From assembly GCA_005888325.1 (NCBI GenBank), contig VAWU01000026.1, forward strand, positions 1 to 50,884: a DNA stretch of 50,884 nt, in the 5' to 3' direction. The position numbers were made by a program, and so were the translations under genes. Numbering within the stretch: position 1 is the first letter of the stretch; every line of letters begins with the position of its first letter. This DNA is from Actinomycetota bacterium (GTDB lineage Bacteria > Actinomycetota > Acidimicrobiia > Acidimicrobiales > AC-14). The notes beneath the pieces were generated by a model that did not search any database, was not told the origin of the DNA, and saw only the letters and a list, made by a program, of their open reading frames with translations. Shown piece after piece: positions 49,137-50,884 of this stretch.

Positions 49137-49142
49137 TACTCT
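49137..49142 (+). promoter_or_regulatory. -10-like box before the subtilisin-like protease gene
   Basis: TACTCT lies eight bases before an in-frame GTG at 49151 and 38 before the GTG used in the annotation. It supports transcription starting near 49150. No -35 match. Confidence 0.3.
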
Positions 49143-49180
49143 CACTCTCCGTGAGATCCCCTCGGAGAGAGACGAGACTC

Positions 49181-50884
49181 GTGAGCGAACTGCGGCTGCT
49201 GGGCGTGGAGTGGGACGGCAACAGCAAGACGTCTCCGGGGCGCTACCGGGTGCACCCGATGCGGGCCTTCGCGCCGGCCCTGGCGGCAATGATGCTGCTG
49301 GCGTCGCTCGCGGGCGCACCGCGAGCCCCCCGCGTGCAGCTCCGGGGCCCGGATGTGGCCGTCATCGTGCGGGCAGAATCCGCCCGCGTCGCCGCGGTCG
49401 AACGCCTCGTCGGTCGTCTGGGCGGTTCGGTCGGGCGGCGTCTGGCCATCATCGACGGTTTCACCGCTCGGGTGCCGGCGGGGAGCGTCGGCCGCTTGGC
49501 GGGCGCGGACGGCGTGCGGGCAGTGACCGCCGACGCCCGCGGCCACATGCTGAGCGTCGACCCCGCGCTCGGTTATGACCCCGCGGCCGATCTCTCCTCG
49601 CCCACCAACGTGGCCTCGATCATCAACGCCAACCCCGCGTACGCCGCCGGCCTGACCGGCAAGGGCGTGGACGTGGCCCTCATCGACTCCGGGGTGGCGC
49701 CCGTCGTCGGGCTCACCTCGCCGGGCAAGGTCGTCAACGGGCCGGATCTGTCGTTCGACTCCCAGAACCCCAACCTCGTCTACCTGGACGGCTACGGCCA
49801 CGGGACCCACATGGCCGGGCTCATCGCCGGGCGTGACACCGCCGATTCGGCCGTGCCCGACCCCGCCCACTTCACCGGGGTGGCTCCCGATGCCCGCATC
49901 CTCAACGTGAAGGTGGGGGCGGCGGACGGATCGGTGGACGTGTCCCAGGTCATCGCCGCCATCGACTGGGTGGTGCAGCACCGCAGCGACAACGGCCTCA
50001 ACGTGCGGGTGCTGAACCTGTCCTTCGGCACCGACTCCCCTCAGGGCTATGCGCTCGATCCCCTCGCCTATGCCGCCGAGGTCGCCTGGCGCAAAGGCAT
50101 CGTCGTGGTCGTGGCGGGTGGCAACGACGGCAAGGCCGCCACCTCCCTGGCCGATCCGGCGATCGACCCCTTCGTGCTTGCCGTCGGGGCCGACGATCCC
50201 ATGGGAACCGTCGGGCCGGCCGACGACGCGCCCGCCTCGTTCTCCTCCCGGGGCAACGGCAACCGCCACGTCGACGTCCTGGCTCCGGGCAAGTCGCTCA
50301 TCTCCCTGCGCGACCCCAACTCCGTGGTCGACATGAACTTCCCGAGTGCGCGGGTGGGCACCCGGTTCTTCCGGGGCAGCGGTACCTCGCAGGCGGCCGC
50401 GGTGACATCGGGCGCGGCGGCTCTGCTGCTCCAGCAGCGGCCCACCCTCACCCCCGATCAGGTCAAGGCCGTGCTCATGGCCAGTGCGCTCAAGGTCAAG
50501 GCCAGCAACGTGTTGCAGGGCTCCGGCATCATCGATGTGGGTCGGGCCATGACCACGGTGGCGGGGCCCTCGACCCAGAGCTATCCCTACTCGAGCGGCC
50601 AGGGCTCGCTCGAGACGGCGCGCGGCGCGGTACACGTGGTCGATCCCGCCACCGGCCAGGCTCTGACCGGCGAACGCGACATCTTCGGCCAGGTCTGGAA
50701 CCCCGCCACCTGGGCGCCCGCCGCGCTGAACGGCTCCAGCTGGAGCGGGGGCACCTGGAACGGCTCCTCATGGTCCGGCTCCTCGTGGTCCGGCTCCTCG
50801 TGGTCCGGCAGCTCGTGGACGGGCAGCTCGTGGTCCGGCAGCTCGTGGAGCGGCTCGTCGTGGTCGGGCAGCTCGTGGTCGGGC
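49181..50884 (+). CDS. secreted subtilisin-like (S8) serine protease, 3' end outside the window
   Basis: The frame is open to the window edge (568 codons visible). A signal peptide hydrophobic core (PALAAMMLLASLAGAPRA) follows 27 polar residues. Residues 60-130 look like an inhibitor_I9-type propeptide (VERLVGRLGGSVGRRLAIIDGFTARVP). The catalytic triad is D169 (VALIDSGV), H207 (GYGHGTHMAG) and S403 (SGTSQAAAVTSGAAALL), with the oxyanion Asn in VVAGGNDG. After residue 520 comes a W-S-G-S-S repeat tail. GGAGAGAG lies 10 bases before the GTG; GTG at 49151 and ATG at 49259 are alternatives. Confidence 0.9.
   Translation, partial: MSELRLLGVEWDGNSKTSPGRYRVHPMRAFAPALAAMMLLASLAGAPRAPRVQLRGPDVAVIVRAESARVAAVERLVGRLGGSVGRRLAIIDGFTARVPAGSVGRLAGADGVRAVTADARGHMLSVDPALGYDPAADLSSPTNVASIINANPAYAAGLTGKGVDVALIDSGVAPVVGLTSPGKVVNGPDLSFDSQNPNLVYLDGYGHGTHMAGLIAGRDTADSAVPDPAHFTGVAPDARILNVKVGAADGSVDVSQVIAAIDWVVQHRSDNGLNVRVLNLSFGTDSPQGYALDPLAYAAEVAWRKGIVVVVAGGNDGKAATSLADPAIDPFVLAVGADDPMGTVGPADDAPASFSSRGNGNRHVDVLAPGKSLISLRDPNSVVDMNFPSARVGTRFFRGSGTSQAAAVTSGAAALLLQQRPTLTPDQVKAVLMASALKVKASNVLQGSGIIDVGRAMTTVAGPSTQSYPYSSGQGSLETARGAVHVVDPATGQALTGERDIFGQVWNPATWAPAALNGSSWSGGTWNGSSWSGSSWSGSSWSGSSWTGSSWSGSSWSGSSWSGSSWSG
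50741..50884 (+). repeat. 15-bp coding repeats (W-[ST]-G-S-S tail)
   Basis: Trp codons recur exactly every 15 bases at 50741, 50756, 50771 and so on to 50876, ten in the window, each followed by Ser/Thr/Asn-Gly and two Ser or Gly-Thr. Synonymous Ser codons (TCC, TCG, AGC) vary between units, so the peptide repeat is maintained and not merely a fresh DNA duplication. The array is cut by the window edge. Confidence 0.9.

Noticed and set aside
49142-50635. 497-codon frame on the - strand at the right end
   Set aside because: Shadow of the S8 protease, whose catalytic triad is complete in the + frame.
1-50884. CRISPR arrays, insertion sequences, phage genes, tRNA or rRNA genes
   Set aside because: I looked for regular repeats with spacers, transposase DDE motifs and tRNA-like cloverleaf ends and saw none; short repeats present are explained individually.

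Overview
The window is very GC-rich, almost fully coding DNA (no gene-free stretch over about 160 bases). It looks like a chromosomal segment of a high-GC actinobacterium. The clues are an F420-type LLM oxidoreductase, DrrA/DrrB-like ABC exporters, a BlaI plus short M56 protease pair, many GTG starts, and repeated TANNNT -10 boxes 6-8 bases before start codons (leaderless transcripts). An acidimicrobial relative is my guess from gene content and the W-S-G-S-S repeat protease; I could not test it. I see no tRNA, rRNA, CRISPR array, insertion sequence or phage gene.

Layout. 1-6.7 kb: small metabolic and regulatory genes (VOC protein, PadR-SnoaL fusion regulator divergent from a PhyH dioxygenase, LLM oxidoreductase plus PLP aminotransferase, SDR, a membrane protein, a cupin). 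6.7-10.5 kb: a tightly overlapping MarR operon with two amidohydrolase-family proteins around a DegT/RfbH-like PLP protein that has His where aminotransferases have the PLP lysine. 10.6-20.3 kb: Tat-exported phosphoesterase, Tag glycosylase, an ArsR-AHSA1-ABC exporter operon, then a reverse-strand run of YqgE, an ABC ATPase with two permeases, an aldo/keto reductase and an enoyl-CoA hydratase. 20.3-25.1 kb: two beta-propeller lipoproteins and an FAD oxidoreductase.

25.1-32.4 kb is the most interesting part: a probable cyclic-nucleotide signalling locus. A metallo-beta-lactamase-fold hydrolase of the type often annotated as cAMP phosphodiesterase and a cyclic-nucleotide-binding protein with an intact cAMP-type pocket are transcribed one way. 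Divergently come a response regulator whose output is a class III nucleotidyl cyclase, an ABC ATPase without a permease, and a multi-pass membrane histidine kinase, all translationally coupled. Two further response regulators lie convergent to the kinase. The cyclase regulator is clearly related to the neighbouring LuxR-type regulator and keeps a decayed LuxR helix-turn-helix as a linker.

32.4-50.9 kb: a large secreted alpha/beta hydrolase, a GH4 glycosidase with a companion gene, NhaA antiporter, membrane protein, second enoyl-CoA hydratase, Nudix hydrolase, ABC exporter, an arylsulfatase broken by a frameshift, an APH-like sugar-kinase-type protein, UppP divergent from a BlaI/M56 pair, and the 5' part of a subtilisin-like protease that ends the window inside a W-S-G-S-S repeat tail.
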